Source of the DNA: Vibrio marinisediminis | GTDB lineage: Bacteria > Pseudomonadota > Gammaproteobacteria > Enterobacterales > Vibrionaceae | Assembly: GCF_014050145.1 (NCBI RefSeq) | Contig: NZ_JACFYF010000002.1 | Location: 186,001 to 250,000, forward strand | Length of the DNA: 64,000 bases | Reading direction: 5' to 3' | Part shown: piece by piece, positions 1-9,782 of the stretch | Position numbering within the stretch: position 1 is the first letter of the stretch | Layout of the letters: every line of letters begins with the position of its first letter | The notes under the pieces: model-generated | Told to the model about the DNA's origin: nothing | The model's database searches: none | Seen by the model: only the letters and a program-made list of their open reading frames with translations | Translations under genes and position numbers: made by a program

Positions 1-37
1 ATTGATAACGAGCTGGAATAACAACCGTAAACGACAT
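1..37 (-). CDS. kdsB: 3-deoxy-manno-octulosonate cytidylyltransferase, N-terminal fragment (cut by window edge)
   Basis: Only the first 12 codons are visible, reading [12 protein letters not shown], which is the typical N-terminus of KdsB (CMP-Kdo synthetase, the step that activates Kdo for lipopolysaccharide inner-core synthesis in the cytoplasm). The ATG overlaps the stop codon of the upstream Trm112-like gene (TAATG), so the two are translationally coupled at the end of the msbA-lpxK-trm112-kdsB cluster. The identification rests on this short N-terminus plus the conserved gene order in vibrios. Confidence 0.85.
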   Translation of the reverse strand, partial: MSFTVVIPARYQ

Positions 38-216
38 TATCTGCCCTCATCCATGCTCATAGTACGTGCTTCTGGCTCAAGCAGTACCGGAATACCTTCT
101 TTAATCGGATAAGCAAGACGGTCTGCCTTACAAATCAACTCTTGGTTATCTTTGTCATAAGTCAGTTTGCTTTTGCATACTGGGCACGCAACGATTTCAA
201 GCAGACGGTGATCCAT
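37..216 (-). CDS. Trm112 family small zinc-ribbon-like protein (YcaR type)
   Basis: A 59-residue protein beginning [18 protein letters not shown]. It shows the CPxC pair of the Trm112/YcaR family, plus a later Cys in [12 protein letters not shown] and the family's [10 protein letters not shown] segment. The family is usually encoded between lpxK and kdsB in Gammaproteobacteria, exactly as here; its role there is not well established, though eukaryotic and archaeal Trm112 activates methyltransferases. The gene starts 20 bases inside the end of lpxK and its stop overlaps the kdsB start, so the three genes are tightly coupled. Confidence 0.9.
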   Translation of the reverse strand: MDHRLLEIVACPVCKSKLTYDKDNQELICKADRLAYPIKEGIPVLLEPEARTMSMDEGR

Positions 217-1204
217 AATGTTCCTTTGTTTGTTTAATTCGTTCTAAGATACGGTTCTCATCATGTTGTGAGAAGCTGGCAGAAACAGGCAAATACCACC
301 AATTTTCCTCAGCGCACTCGGTACATTTAACCGCGTCTTTTTCTGTCATGATGAGATGTTTACCACGAGAAGCTAACTCTGCCAATTGTGATAATTGAAA
401 ATCTTGGTGGTCCGCAAACCCTTGGCAATGTACAGGCTCAGCGCCTAATTGCTTTAATGTATTGAAAAATCTTGGCGGGTGACCAATGCCAGCCATCGCA
501 ACCAACTGTTTCAGTTGACTGACAGGCATTTGCTCACGCGTTTTCAGGTTAACGGCTAAGCTCGGTTGTAGCGTCATTGCCGCTTCGTTCTCCTCAGCTT
601 GACCACCATTGTTAATAATAAAATCGACTTCTTTTAAGCGCTCAAGCCCTTCACGCAGCGGTCCTAATGGGATCAATTGCTTATTACCAAAGCGACGCTT
701 ACCGTCGACCACGGCAAACTCAATATCGCGTTCTAATGCGTAATGCTGTAAACCATCATCTGTAATGATTATATCCACCCCTAATGGCAACAATGCTTGT
801 ACCGCTTTGGCTCGTACAGGGTCAACCGCAACTGGGGCTTTGGTCCGTTTATAAATCAGCTTTGGTTCATCACCACAATGGGAAGTTGACGTTAGATCAT
901 CGACTAATAGAGGGTAGCTCGGTGCCTTCGCGCCATAACCACGAGAGACAACACCCGGTGTGTACCCTAGCGATTGCAGTTTCTCTACCAGCCAGATCAC
1001 TACGGGGGTCTTCCCATTGCCACCAGCCGTTATATTGCCAACGACAATTACAGGAACAGGGGCGCGATAAGCTTCTTTATTGCCCGTTTGGTAGCTTTGA
1101 CGTCGTGAGCGGCTGATCATGCCAAACAGTTTACTCAGTGGCCACAAAAGTGGCCACAGCAAGTATTTGAAAGGATGGTTTTCAAACCAGATTTTTTCAA
1201 TCAC
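197..1204 (-). CDS. lpxK: Tetraacyldisaccharide 4'-kinase
   Basis: 335 residues. LpxK phosphorylates the 4' position of tetraacyldisaccharide-1-phosphate to form lipid IVA on the inner face of the inner membrane. The N-terminus [19 protein letters not shown] carries the hydrophobic membrane-anchoring helix, followed by the P-loop [15 protein letters not shown] (about residues 55-69) and the DDGLQHYAL motif (about 148-156) characteristic of the family. The start is GTG at 1202-1204, three bases after the msbA stop, so translation is coupled to msbA. Its 3' end overlaps the Trm112-like gene. Pairing of kinase and flippase genes (msbA-lpxK) is conserved in Gammaproteobacteria. Confidence 0.97.
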   Translation of the reverse strand: MIEKIWFENHPFKYLLWPLLWPLSKLFGMISRSRRQSYQTGNKEAYRAPVPVIVVGNITAGGNGKTPVVIWLVEKLQSLGYTPGVVSRGYGAKAPSYPLLVDDLTSTSHCGDEPKLIYKRTKAPVAVDPVRAKAVQALLPLGVDIIITDDGLQHYALERDIEFAVVDGKRRFGNKQLIPLGPLREGLERLKEVDFIINNGGQAEENEAAMTLQPSLAVNLKTREQMPVSQLKQLVAMAGIGHPPRFFNTLKQLGAEPVHCQGFADHQDFQLSQLAELASRGKHLIMTEKDAVKCTECAEENWWYLPVSASFSQHDENRILERIKQTKEHYGSPSA

Positions 1205-1207
1205 GGT

Positions 1208-2959
1208 TTAGCCGCCAAATTGAATTCGATGCAGTTGAGAGTATGCACCGTCTGGAATGGCAATTAGCTCTTGGTGGCTACCACGCTCAATGATTTCACC
1301 TTCATCAACCACTAGGATTTGATCGGCTTTTTCAATGGTGGATAGGCGGTGCGCAATTACAAGCACAGTTTTGTCTTTTTGCAGTTCATCTAACGCGGCT
1401 TGAATCGCTTTCTCTGATTCAGTATCCAGTGCTGATGTCGCTTCATCCAAAATCAATACGGGTGCGTCACGTAACAATGCACGAGCAATGGCGATACGTT
1501 GGCGTTGACCGCCAGACAAGCTTGCGCCATTTTCACCAATCACCGTATCCAAACCGTCATCCATCTTGTCGATAAAGTCCATTGCATGGGCAAGTCGAGC
1601 GGCGTGCTCAATTTGTTCACGGCTGTACTCTTCAGTCGCGGCATAAGCAATATTGTTCGCGATGGTATCGTTAAATAAGTGCACGTTCTGCGATACTAGC
1701 GCAAAGTGACTACGAAGATTTGATAGCTTGTAATCACGCACATCATGTTCATCTAGGCTGATCGAGCCAGAATCAACATCATAGAAACGGGTAAACAAGT
1801 TCGCAATGGTACTTTTACCAGAGCCTGAACGCCCAACCAATGCCAAGGTTTTGCCTTGTGGGATGGTAAACGAAACATTGGATAGTGCTGGCTTTTCTTT
1901 GCCTTGGTAGGTGAATGTCACATCCTTCACTTCAACAACACCACGAGCGTTATCACATTCAAACTTACCGTTATCTTGCTCTGTTTCGAGATCCATCAAA
2001 GCAAACAGTGTCTGGCTAGCCGCCATACCACGTTGGAAATCAGATGTTACGTTGGTTAGTGCTTTTAGTGGACGCATCAAACCAAACATGGCAGAGAACA
2101 CAACCGTAAATGTACCTGGAGTCAATGTTTCACGGATAGAATCCACACTAGCAAGGAACAGTACCGTCACCAATGCCACTGAAGCAATAAGCTGAATGAC
2201 TGGGTTGGCAATTGCCTGCGCACCGACTAACTTCATTGATTGTTGGCGCATTTTGTTGCTCACAACATCAAAGCGTCCACGCTCAACGTCTTGACCACCG
2301 TAGCTTAATACCACTTTGTGACCTTTGAGCATCTGCTCTGCGGATGAAGTAACGTGCCCCATCGCCTCTTGCATGTTCTTTGATACTTTTCTAAAGCGCT
2401 TAGAAACAAAGCCTATCGCCCACGCCACGATTGGCGCAACCACGATCAATACAAGCGATAACTCCCAACTGTTCCAGAACATCAAGGTCAGTAAGCCAAT
2501 AATACTTGCCCCTTCACGAACAATACTCACTAACGCTCGGCTGGTTGCCCCCGCAACCTGCTCTGAATCATAAGTAATACGCGAGAGTAAACCACCGGTA
2601 GATTCTTTATCAAAATAAGCGACTGGCATATGCATAAATTGATTAAATATGCTGCGGCGCATTTCCATCACCACATTGCCCGAAACCCAGCTTAAACAGT
2701 AAGTTGAAACAAACCCACTCAAGCCGCGCACTATCATCATACCAAAGATAATAAGCGGCAAAATACGTAGGAAGTTAGACTCAGCGTTACCAAAACCCTC
2801 ATCAAGAAGAGGTTTTAGTAAAGAGACCATGTAGGTATCCGCGACAGCATTAATAACAAGTGCGACAACTGCCGCAGCCAAACCTAACTTGTATAAACGA
2901 ATATACGCCCATAAACGTTGAAAGGTTTGCCAGGTAGTTTCATCTTGATCAAGAGACAT
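1208..2959 (-). CDS. msbA: Lipid A export ATP-binding/permease protein MsbA
   Basis: 583 residues, normal length for MsbA, a homodimeric ABC half-transporter that flips lipid A-core across the inner membrane. The N-terminal ~320 residues contain six hydrophobic segments. The C-terminal nucleotide-binding domain shows Walker A (GRSGSGKST), the ABC signature LSGGQRQR and Walker B ([12 protein letters not shown]) with an H-loop in VIAHRLST. It lies 33 bases downstream of comEC and directly upstream of lpxK on the same strand, so comEC-msbA-lpxK-trm112-kdsB is a probable operon. Confidence 0.97.
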   Translation of the reverse strand: MSLDQDETTWQTFQRLWAYIRLYKLGLAAAVVALVINAVADTYMVSLLKPLLDEGFGNAESNFLRILPLIIFGMMIVRGLSGFVSTYCLSWVSGNVVMEMRRSIFNQFMHMPVAYFDKESTGGLLSRITYDSEQVAGATSRALVSIVREGASIIGLLTLMFWNSWELSLVLIVVAPIVAWAIGFVSKRFRKVSKNMQEAMGHVTSSAEQMLKGHKVVLSYGGQDVERGRFDVVSNKMRQQSMKLVGAQAIANPVIQLIASVALVTVLFLASVDSIRETLTPGTFTVVFSAMFGLMRPLKALTNVTSDFQRGMAASQTLFALMDLETEQDNGKFECDNARGVVEVKDVTFTYQGKEKPALSNVSFTIPQGKTLALVGRSGSGKSTIANLFTRFYDVDSGSISLDEHDVRDYKLSNLRSHFALVSQNVHLFNDTIANNIAYAATEEYSREQIEHAARLAHAMDFIDKMDDGLDTVIGENGASLSGGQRQRIAIARALLRDAPVLILDEATSALDTESEKAIQAALDELQKDKTVLVIAHRLSTIEKADQILVVDEGEIIERGSHQELIAIPDGAYSQLHRIQFGG

Positions 2960-2992
2960 AGAATTGCTTTATTCTTTTTTACAATATTCTTT

Positions 2993-5242
2993 CTATTCTA
3001 CTCGCTTACGCAGCGTCTGCCTATACCAAGCCTGCCCTTTCCCTCGCCGCATCGAAGCAATACTTAACTTTCGTTGTTTAAATATCAAACTGCTCTGCCC
3101 CTCTTGCCCAGTTTCTAACCATTGCGCACCTTGCTCAATATAACGCTGTTTTACCGCAGGGTTGGGTAACGCCCAGCGCCCTTGAAAAGCCGTAGAAGCA
3201 ATGGCAATGTTGGCATCTACAGCATCAACAAAACGAGGTAAGGAAGAGCTTTTACTGCCATGGTGTGGCACTAACACCACATTGGATTTAAGTTGTTCAG
3301 CTTCTCGCACCAGTATCCACTCCGCTACCGCTTCAACATCACCAGTGAGCAAAACACTGTGTTTGCTACTGTCGACTATTCGGACCACGCAAGAATGTGG
3401 GTTATAGGCTCGAGAAACGAGACTTGGCGGCCAAATAACTTCAAATGTCAGTTGTTGCCAACGCCAGTGTTCACCTTTAGTACAAGCTACATACGACGGA
3501 TTATTATTTGCTAAAGATTGGCTAGAAACCACAGTCGCCAACGGCCAATGCTTCAACAGTTCAGGCAACCCACCGGCATGGTCGTTATCAAAATGACTAA
3601 TGATTATCGTGTCCAAAAACAATCCTCTCGAATACAAGTACGGCACTATAACGTGTTGGGCGTAACTCCCCTTTTCCCACGAGGCACCTGTATCATAGAC
3701 AATGGCTTTGCCATTTTTTTCTACGACAACCGCCAGACCGTGCCCAACATCTAACACATCGAGCCGCCAATCAAAATCATCTCGACGGAAAAGAAATGCC
3801 AGCACAGCAAACAGAGATACAGCGGTGAATAGACGAGGTTCGATAAGCGGGCGTAGTAAACACCAAGCAATCGCAAATGCCACTATTGATGACACCCCCA
3901 TCGATACCGGTAACCAAGCCAACTGACTGATGTTTATCGCACTACTAACGGGCAATAAACTTAAGTCAGCCAAGTAATAGAGCGGAGCTGCGAGTTGAGG
4001 AAGGACCGACGCCAATGCGGTCGTAGCTAACAATAAGGGGATAACACAGAAACTAAACCAAGGAACAAACAGCACATTGTAAATGAACGTCCCAACACCG
4101 AAACCGTGAAACAGTAATGCAATCACGGGGCTCATCAAAGTGACTAAGCCAATTTGAAGCAAGAACGCCTTTTTGAGTTTCGACCCTAGCCCCGAAAGCA
4201 GCGACAGAATGAAAAATAGAATGGCAACGGCGTACACTGATAACCAAAAACTATCTGAATACACCGCAAAAGGATCATAAATGAGCAAACCCGCTAGCAT
4301 CAACAACCATTTAAAACGGTAACTGGTATTAATGCGTGTGAATTGAAAACTGACAAAAATAAGCAGAAGAATTAATGCTCGTTGAGTGGGCAGAGAAAAC
4401 CCTGACAACCAAGCATAAGTACAAGCGCAGAGCATGGCGATAGCAGTCGGCACCCACACTTGCATGATACCTAGCCGAAATAGTTGAAAACCCAATAGCC
4501 AACCAAAACCAAAGGCGATGCCAATATGCAAACCAGAAATCGCTACTAAATGGCTTAGACCACTTTGTTGCAACTGAGTCCATTGTTCTTTGTGAATGTA
4601 ACTGCGCTCACCAAAAGTTAACGCGATGATTAAGCCTTGATGCGCGAGTTTTTGCGTTAATTGAAGTGTTCTCGAAAATAATATTTGCCGCCAAGAGCTG
4701 CGATTTTGCACAATGAATGAGCTGTTATGCTTCATCGCGACCAGCCCAACAACCCGTTGGCTAATTGCATATTTTTCCTTATCAAACCCTACTTCATTCA
4801 AGGTGCCAATTATCGGCTTGAGCTTAACCTGTGCGGTGATCCTATCCCCCAACTCAAGTTGTTGAGGAGCGGTGAGATATACCCTTGGGCGTGAAAAATA
4901 ACCTATTTCGTTACCATTAATTGATCTAATCACTGCTACCCCTTGAAAGCCGTGATTTATTGGTTTAAAAAGGCTGTCAACGTCGGCATTTATGATAAGA
5001 TCCGAACCGGCATTGAACAGGGTGTTCGTCTGATGGCGCAAAAGATTGCCGCTCGCTATCACAATAAAAAGCGCAGCGATAAACCCACAGCCCCATCTCA
5101 GCCATCTAAACTTAAAGCAAAGCAAGAGCCAAACTAGGCATGGAACTGACCAAAACCACTTCGGCAGGTGTAACCAATGGGGAGTGGTTATGATGAGTAT
5201 TGCGAACGACGACAACGTCCAATAATTAACAAAGAGAGTCAT
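2993..5242 (-). CDS. comEC: DNA internalization-related competence protein ComEC/Rec2
   Basis: 749 residues. ComEC forms the inner-membrane channel that passes single-stranded DNA into the cytoplasm during natural transformation. The N-terminus has several transmembrane segments (DUF4131 region), the central Competence domain contains LSHLVAISGLHIGIAFGFGW, and the C-terminal ~250 residues form a metallo-beta-lactamase-like domain with SHFDNDHAGG and VVLVPHHGSKSSS. A complete competence channel is expected in vibrios, where chitin induces competence. The ATG is only 8 bases from the divergent DUF2062 ATG, so its Shine-Dalgarno-like AAGGG (opposite strand of 5246-5250) abuts the other gene's start codon. 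Confidence 0.95.
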   Translation of the reverse strand: MTLFVNYWTLSSFAILIITTPHWLHLPKWFWSVPCLVWLLLCFKFRWLRWGCGFIAALFIVIASGNLLRHQTNTLFNAGSDLIINADVDSLFKPINHGFQGVAVIRSINGNEIGYFSRPRVYLTAPQQLELGDRITAQVKLKPIIGTLNEVGFDKEKYAISQRVVGLVAMKHNSSFIVQNRSSWRQILFSRTLQLTQKLAHQGLIIALTFGERSYIHKEQWTQLQQSGLSHLVAISGLHIGIAFGFGWLLGFQLFRLGIMQVWVPTAIAMLCACTYAWLSGFSLPTQRALILLLIFVSFQFTRINTSYRFKWLLMLAGLLIYDPFAVYSDSFWLSVYAVAILFFILSLLSGLGSKLKKAFLLQIGLVTLMSPVIALLFHGFGVGTFIYNVLFVPWFSFCVIPLLLATTALASVLPQLAAPLYYLADLSLLPVSSAINISQLAWLPVSMGVSSIVAFAIAWCLLRPLIEPRLFTAVSLFAVLAFLFRRDDFDWRLDVLDVGHGLAVVVEKNGKAIVYDTGASWEKGSYAQHVIVPYLYSRGLFLDTIIISHFDNDHAGGLPELLKHWPLATVVSSQSLANNNPSYVACTKGEHWRWQQLTFEVIWPPSLVSRAYNPHSCVVRIVDSSKHSVLLTGDVEAVAEWILVREAEQLKSNVVLVPHHGSKSSSLPRFVDAVDANIAIASTAFQGRWALPNPAVKQRYIEQGAQWLETGQEGQSSLIFKQRKLSIASMRRGKGQAWYRQTLRKRVE

Positions 5243-5250
5243 ATTCCCTT

Positions 5251-5760
5251 ATGCCAAGAAAATTCATAAAACGCTTTATGCCTGACCACGAAGTAATAAA
5301 ACGTCAGAAGGCATTAAAGGTTTTTGGCAACGTGCTTTATAACCCAAACCTATGGTGTCTTAATCGACGCTCAGCCGCTGGTGCTTTTGCGGTAGGTTTA
5401 TTCATGGCCTTTGTTCCGTTACCAAGTCAAATGATAATGTCGGCAGGGCTTGCCATCCTATGTGGTGTCAACTTGCCGCTTTCTGTTGCGTTAGTATGGG
5501 TTAGTAACCCCATAACTATGCCCGTGTTGTTTTACTTTGCGTATAAGATTGGCGCTTGGGTGATGCATGTTCCACCACAGCCATTTCACTTTGAGCTGTC
5601 TTGGGACTTTATCCTTCATCAAATGAGTACTATTGGTCCTCCGTTCCTGCTCGGCTGCATGATTTGTGGTGTTACCTCTGCAATGGCAGGCTATTTCGGT
5701 ATTAAAGGACTATGGCGCTACTCTGTCGTACGCAGTTGGCAAAAACGTCGTTCACGATAA
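5251..5760 (+). CDS. DUF2062 domain-containing inner-membrane protein
   Basis: 169 residues. The N-terminal ~40 residues are basic and soluble (MPRKFIKRFMPDHEVIKRQK). Two or three hydrophobic segments follow around residues 48-75, 80-110 and 130-160. The motif AGAFAVGLFMAFVPLPSQM and the SNPITMPVLFYFAYKIG segment are typical of DUF2062. The family's function is not established. It is transcribed divergently from comEC with an 8-base gap between start codons, leaving no room for a separate promoter; its promoter must lie inside comEC. Confidence 0.9.
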   Translation: MPRKFIKRFMPDHEVIKRQKALKVFGNVLYNPNLWCLNRRSAAGAFAVGLFMAFVPLPSQMIMSAGLAILCGVNLPLSVALVWVSNPITMPVLFYFAYKIGAWVMHVPPQPFHFELSWDFILHQMSTIGPPFLLGCMICGVTSAMAGYFGIKGLWRYSVVRSWQKRRSR

Positions 5761-5845
5761 TATGCCTTGGGTCGACTATCCAATGGCGAAGGTCAAGATG
5801 GTCTCTCACTCGGACAACCGAGTAAAAACCATGATGTACAAGTAT

Positions 5846-5875
5846 GAAAAAAGGACCGATTGGTCCTTTTTTTAT
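5846..5875. terminator. Bidirectional rho-independent terminator between DUF2062 gene and lolE
   Basis: AAAAAAGGACC, a short loop, then GGTCCTTTTTT form a stem with A-tracts on one side and T-tracts on the other, so it can stop transcription from both convergent genes. Confidence 0.85.
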
Positions 5876-5899
5876 TTGTTTAACTCGTCACTCTCGAAA

Positions 5900-7144
5900 T
5901 CATTTCGAACTGAGCACTGCGGCAGGGTTGAGTTGGCTTGCTCTTGACGCGGGATACCAAGTTGCCAACAGACTTAATATAATCGCGGTAGAAGAGACTA
6001 GTACCACATCCCCCACCAATACCTGTGATGGTAGAAAATCAACAAAGTAAATATCACCCGACAAAAACTGATGACCAAGCAGAGACTCTAATCCTTTGAT
6101 CAGACTAGTTAGATTGAGTGCCACCAACACGCCCACAATACTGCCAACCACACTGCCTAACACGCCGGAGAAAACACCTTGCCAGACAAAAATTCGCTTA
6201 ACTAAACCATCAGTTGCACCCATGGTTCGTAAAATTGCGATTTCTGCTGCGCGATCTTTTACTGCCATCATTAGCGTCGAAACAATATTAAAGCTCGCGA
6301 CACCAATCACTAACACCATCACCAAATACATGATAGTGCGGACCATCTGGATATCTCGATACAAAAAGCCATACTTCTGCTGCCAACTGCGTAGGTAAAC
6401 ATACTCATTAAGTGTATTACCCGCTTCTCGCACTATCTGACGCGCATCTAACACATCAGTCACGCGCACAGATACGCCCGTCACACCTTCACCTAGCTTG
6501 GCATAAGCTTGTGCATCTTGTAGTGGCACTAAAGCAAGGCTGTGATCGATTTGCCCATTAAGTTTTAGCAGCCCCGCAATGCGTACACGCACACGCTTTG
6601 GTGTTTGTACTTGGCTCGAGCTCCCGGTTGATGGGATCATCAGCGTTACGTAGTCTCCTTGCTTGGCATTGAGTAAATCAGCAATACCTTGCCCCAGAAT
6701 GACTTGTTTTTCGCCGGCGCGGAAATTTTGCCAACTTTCGCTATCAATAAACTGGCTTAAGTTAGATACCAAGGCTTCTTTACTCGGGTCAATACCACGT
6801 ACTTCTATCGCTTTCAGGTGTTGCCCACGCTCAGCCAACGCTGTCAACTTCACATAGGGCGCGGCTGCTTCAATTTTTGGGTGCTTTTCAACTTGGTCAA
6901 TGACTTGTTGCCATTGTTGAATAGGTGCTTTTACCCCTTCAAACTCACCATGAGCAATCACAGATAACACGCGGTCCTTCAGCTCTCGCTCAAAACCATT
7001 CATTGCCGACAAGCCAATAATGATCACCGCTACACCAACCGCAATTCCGATGGTTGATGAAAGCGAGATAAATGACACCATTTTGTTGCGCTGTTTCGCG
7101 CGGCTAAATCGTCGACCAATGAAGAGAGAAAGTGATGAAAACAC
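5900..7144 (-). CDS. lolE: Lipoprotein-releasing ABC transporter permease LolE
   Basis: 414 residues. LolE with LolC and LolD extracts outer-membrane lipoproteins from the inner membrane and passes them to LolA. It has an N-terminal transmembrane helix (SLSSTIGIAVGVAVIIIGLS), a large periplasmic MacB-like domain (about residues 45-250) and three C-terminal helices in an FtsX fold. The start is GTG at 7142-7144, overlapping the lolD stop (TAGTG) with a strong GGAGG seven bases upstream, so it is translationally coupled to lolD. Assignment as LolE rather than a second LolC copy follows from its position third in lolCDE. Confidence 0.93.
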   Translation of the reverse strand: MFSSLSLFIGRRFSRAKQRNKMVSFISLSSTIGIAVGVAVIIIGLSAMNGFERELKDRVLSVIAHGEFEGVKAPIQQWQQVIDQVEKHPKIEAAAPYVKLTALAERGQHLKAIEVRGIDPSKEALVSNLSQFIDSESWQNFRAGEKQVILGQGIADLLNAKQGDYVTLMIPSTGSSSQVQTPKRVRVRIAGLLKLNGQIDHSLALVPLQDAQAYAKLGEGVTGVSVRVTDVLDARQIVREAGNTLNEYVYLRSWQQKYGFLYRDIQMVRTIMYLVMVLVIGVASFNIVSTLMMAVKDRAAEIAILRTMGATDGLVKRIFVWQGVFSGVLGSVVGSIVGVLVALNLTSLIKGLESLLGHQFLSGDIYFVDFLPSQVLVGDVVLVSSTAIILSLLATWYPASRASQLNPAAVLSSK

Positions 7145-7830
7145 TAAGCTTCCTCCACATCAACCAGCAAACCATCTTGCATATGCAGTTGGCGATCCAT
7201 CTTACCCGCAAGCTCACCATCATGAGTTACCACCAAAAATGCGGTACCTGATTCACGATTTAGTTCACGCATCAAATCGTATATCGCCAATGCGGTTTTA
7301 TGATCAAGGTTACCGGTTGGTTCATCAGCTAACACTAAGTCAGGGCTATTCACCAATGCTCGGGCAATCGCGACACGTTGGCGCTCACCACCCGACAATT
7401 CAGAAGGTCGATGTTCAATACGGTGAGAAAGCCCCACTTTGTCCAACAAGGCTTGCGCTTTTTGCTTCGCTTCACTCACTTTCATGCCACCAATGAGCAG
7501 TGGCATTGCCACGTTCTCCAGCGCTGTGAAATCGGCCAGCAGGTGATGAAACTGATAAATGAACCCTAAATGGCGATTACGCAGTTTGGCTTGTTTGTTC
7601 GAGCTTAACTTCGATAGATCTTGCCCTAAAAACGTGACTTGGCCTGAGCTTGCATCATCCAGCGCACCAAGCACATGTAAAAGCGTACTTTTACCGGAAC
7701 CCGACGTACCAATAATTGACGCTAATTCTCCACGCTTTAGTTCAAAGCTGACGCCTTTTAATACTTGAGTCTCCAGTGCGCCTTCATGGTAGATTTTGGT
7801 CACGTCACGACACTGTAGTAAATCACTCAT
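7144..7830 (-). CDS. lolD: Lipoprotein-releasing ABC transporter ATP-binding protein LolD
   Basis: 228 residues, standard LolD length. Walker A (GTSGSGKST), the Q-loop region [16 protein letters not shown], signature [15 protein letters not shown] and Walker B ([12 protein letters not shown]) are all present. The [11 protein letters not shown] segment is characteristic of LolD. It overlaps lolC at its 5' end (8 bases) and lolE at its 3' end, so lolCDE is a single coupled operon transcribed on the minus strand. Confidence 0.97.
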   Translation of the reverse strand: MSDLLQCRDVTKIYHEGALETQVLKGVSFELKRGELASIIGTSGSGKSTLLHVLGALDDASSGQVTFLGQDLSKLSSNKQAKLRNRHLGFIYQFHHLLADFTALENVAMPLLIGGMKVSEAKQKAQALLDKVGLSHRIEHRPSELSGGERQRVAIARALVNSPDLVLADEPTGNLDHKTALAIYDLMRELNRESGTAFLVVTHDGELAGKMDRQLHMQDGLLVDVEEA

Positions 7831-9031
7831 ATCTTAATGCCTCAGCAGGTTTTACAGATGATGCTCGGTAGGAAGGAAACAGGGTTGCAAGTAGGCTGAG
7901 CACCACCGCTAAAGTTACTACAACCATAATTTGAACTGGGTTAATCACAACTGGCAGTGAGCCGCCCATAGAGAACAAGGCAATACCGGCACTTTCCATC
8001 AAACTGTTGAGATTACTGGCAAGCAACACACCCAATACGCCGCCAATACAAGCACCGACAACACCACTACTGGCACCTTGCACCATAAAGATGGTCATCA
8101 CCTGTCTATCTGTCATGCCTTGGGTTTTGAGAATCGCCACTTCAGATTGCTTCTCCATCACCACCATAATGAGCGCGGAGATAATATTGAAAGCAGCGAC
8201 GCCAACAATCAGCCCCAACATTAAACCCATCATGTTTTTTTCCATACGAACCGCTTGGAAAAGCTCACCGCGTTGATCACGCCAGTCTTGCCATTGCCAG
8301 CCTTCCGGCAGTGGTTGTTGGCTCATCTCACCGACAACAAATGGGTCATTGAAAAACAGACGCCATCCCGTCATGGTCTGTTTGTTAAAACGTAATAAGC
8401 GCGCAGCATCATCAATGTGAGTCAACATTAACTGGCCATCAACATCAGATCCCGTATTGTAAATACCTCCAACGGTAAAAATACGTTGGCTGGGAATACG
8501 ACCTAACGGCGTAAATTGGCTAGCACTGGTGACCATTAAGCGAACCTTATCACCAGGACCAATATCCATTGAACGCGCTAAAGCGCTACCAACAAACACC
8601 TGATAAGAACCCGATTTCAGATTGGAGAGACGACCAGCAATCACATGTTGCTCAATTGGGTCATGTTCATTAGGTTCAATGCCAATCAGTAGACCTGCGC
8701 TTAATTGTTTCGCGCTTTGGATCACCGCTTCACTTTGCACAATCGGCTCAGGATGAGCAGCCGTCGACATCGCTTGAATAAATTCAGGCGCTTGTTCTGC
8801 TCGCGGGGTCTTACCATCATGTTGGGAAACAATCGCTTGAGGAAGGACACCGAGAATACGTCCTTTTAATTGCCCTTCGAAACCATTCATAACCGAAAGT
8901 ACGGTAATTAATGACATCACACCTATCGTGATACCTGCGGTGGACATATAAGAAACGAATCGGCTAAACCTGTCACCGGAGCGTCCTCTAAGGTAACGCA
9001 ACCCGATATAGGTCGACACTGGATGAAACAT
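7823..9031 (-). CDS. lolC: Lipoprotein-releasing ABC transporter permease LolC
   Basis: 402 residues, with an N-terminal helix ([22 protein letters not shown]), a periplasmic domain and a C-terminal three-helix FtsX domain. I chose the ATG at 9031 giving [17 protein letters not shown], which aligns with the usual LolC N-terminus (M-F/Y-x-P-V). An in-frame TTG four codons upstream is less likely. First gene of lolCDE; the promoter should lie in the 176-base gap shared with the divergent PilZ gene. Confidence 0.95.
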   Translation of the reverse strand: MFHPVSTYIGLRYLRGRSGDRFSRFVSYMSTAGITIGVMSLITVLSVMNGFEGQLKGRILGVLPQAIVSQHDGKTPRAEQAPEFIQAMSTAAHPEPIVQSEAVIQSAKQLSAGLLIGIEPNEHDPIEQHVIAGRLSNLKSGSYQVFVGSALARSMDIGPGDKVRLMVTSASQFTPLGRIPSQRIFTVGGIYNTGSDVDGQLMLTHIDDAARLLRFNKQTMTGWRLFFNDPFVVGEMSQQPLPEGWQWQDWRDQRGELFQAVRMEKNMMGLMLGLIVGVAAFNIISALIMVVMEKQSEVAILKTQGMTDRQVMTIFMVQGASSGVVGACIGGVLGVLLASNLNSLMESAGIALFSMGGSLPVVINPVQIMVVVTLAVVLSLLATLFPSYRASSVKPAEALRYE

Positions 9032-9207
9032 AAATAAAACCAAAACCTATCAATGGCGAATACTGTAACGGTAAATTTAAGAGGCTGATAGCCCTAAATT
9101 GCCATTTCGCGGTTAAAATGAGTAATTAAGTCAGCCATTAACAATGACATACCTTGATTAGTTGGTGTGTATGACGATAATCAGAACATCAATAGAAGGA
9201 AAAGTTC

Positions 9208-9774
9208 ATGTCTGACCAAGAATACTTCACTGTTCATCACCAAATGACCGTCAATGTCGAACCCTTGGCTAGCGATTTTGAGTATCCAACCTTCACACTG
9301 TTTGAAGATGAAATTCCTGCACCATTTTTAGTGGCCAGCGAGTTCAGTTCTCTGGATCAATTAAATGATGCAGCGCGCGCTGAACTAAAGTCGAACGATT
9401 TCAAACATGTCATCAACCTACTTGATACGCAAAATGCAAAACTGAATCTTCTGCTAACCTTTATGTTGTCACAGCAAGATGATGCTACTTTTCGTCATCA
9501 AACGATTTCATTTGGTGCAAGCCAGTTTAGCTTTCATGCACCTCAGTCGTTAAATGTAGGTCAGAAAGTGCGAGTAAAACTGTTTCTTGACCATCCCGCA
9601 GCCGCAATTTATTGCTATGGGTCAGTATTTAACTGCACGAATGAAGATGAACAATATACGATTTCAGTAAAATATGACCTGTTACGCGACTTAGACCAAG
9701 ACTTACTAATAAAAGCCGCTTTGTATCAACAACAGAAACTACTTCGTCAACGCTCACTGAATCGCGAAAAATAG
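9208..9774 (+). CDS. PilZ-domain protein with degenerate c-di-GMP motif (PlzB-like)
   Basis: 188 residues, resembling the Vibrio PilZ protein encoded next to mfd (PlzB, VC1885 in V. cholerae, from memory). The C-terminal half is a PilZ-like beta-barrel, with segments HQTISFGASQFSFHAP and GQKVRVKLFLDHPAAAIYCYG. The canonical RxxxR is not visible at the expected site, and the following D/NxSxxG motif is replaced by TISFGAS, so direct c-di-GMP binding is doubtful. An N-terminal YcgR-N-like half precedes it. It lies eight bases upstream of mfd and is probably cotranscribed. It could be a scaffold or protein-interaction PilZ domain instead. Confidence 0.8.
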   Translation: MSDQEYFTVHHQMTVNVEPLASDFEYPTFTLFEDEIPAPFLVASEFSSLDQLNDAARAELKSNDFKHVINLLDTQNAKLNLLLTFMLSQQDDATFRHQTISFGASQFSFHAPQSLNVGQKVRVKLFLDHPAAAIYCYGSVFNCTNEDEQYTISVKYDLLRDLDQDLLIKAALYQQQKLLRQRSLNREK

Positions 9775-9782
9775 TAAAAGAC

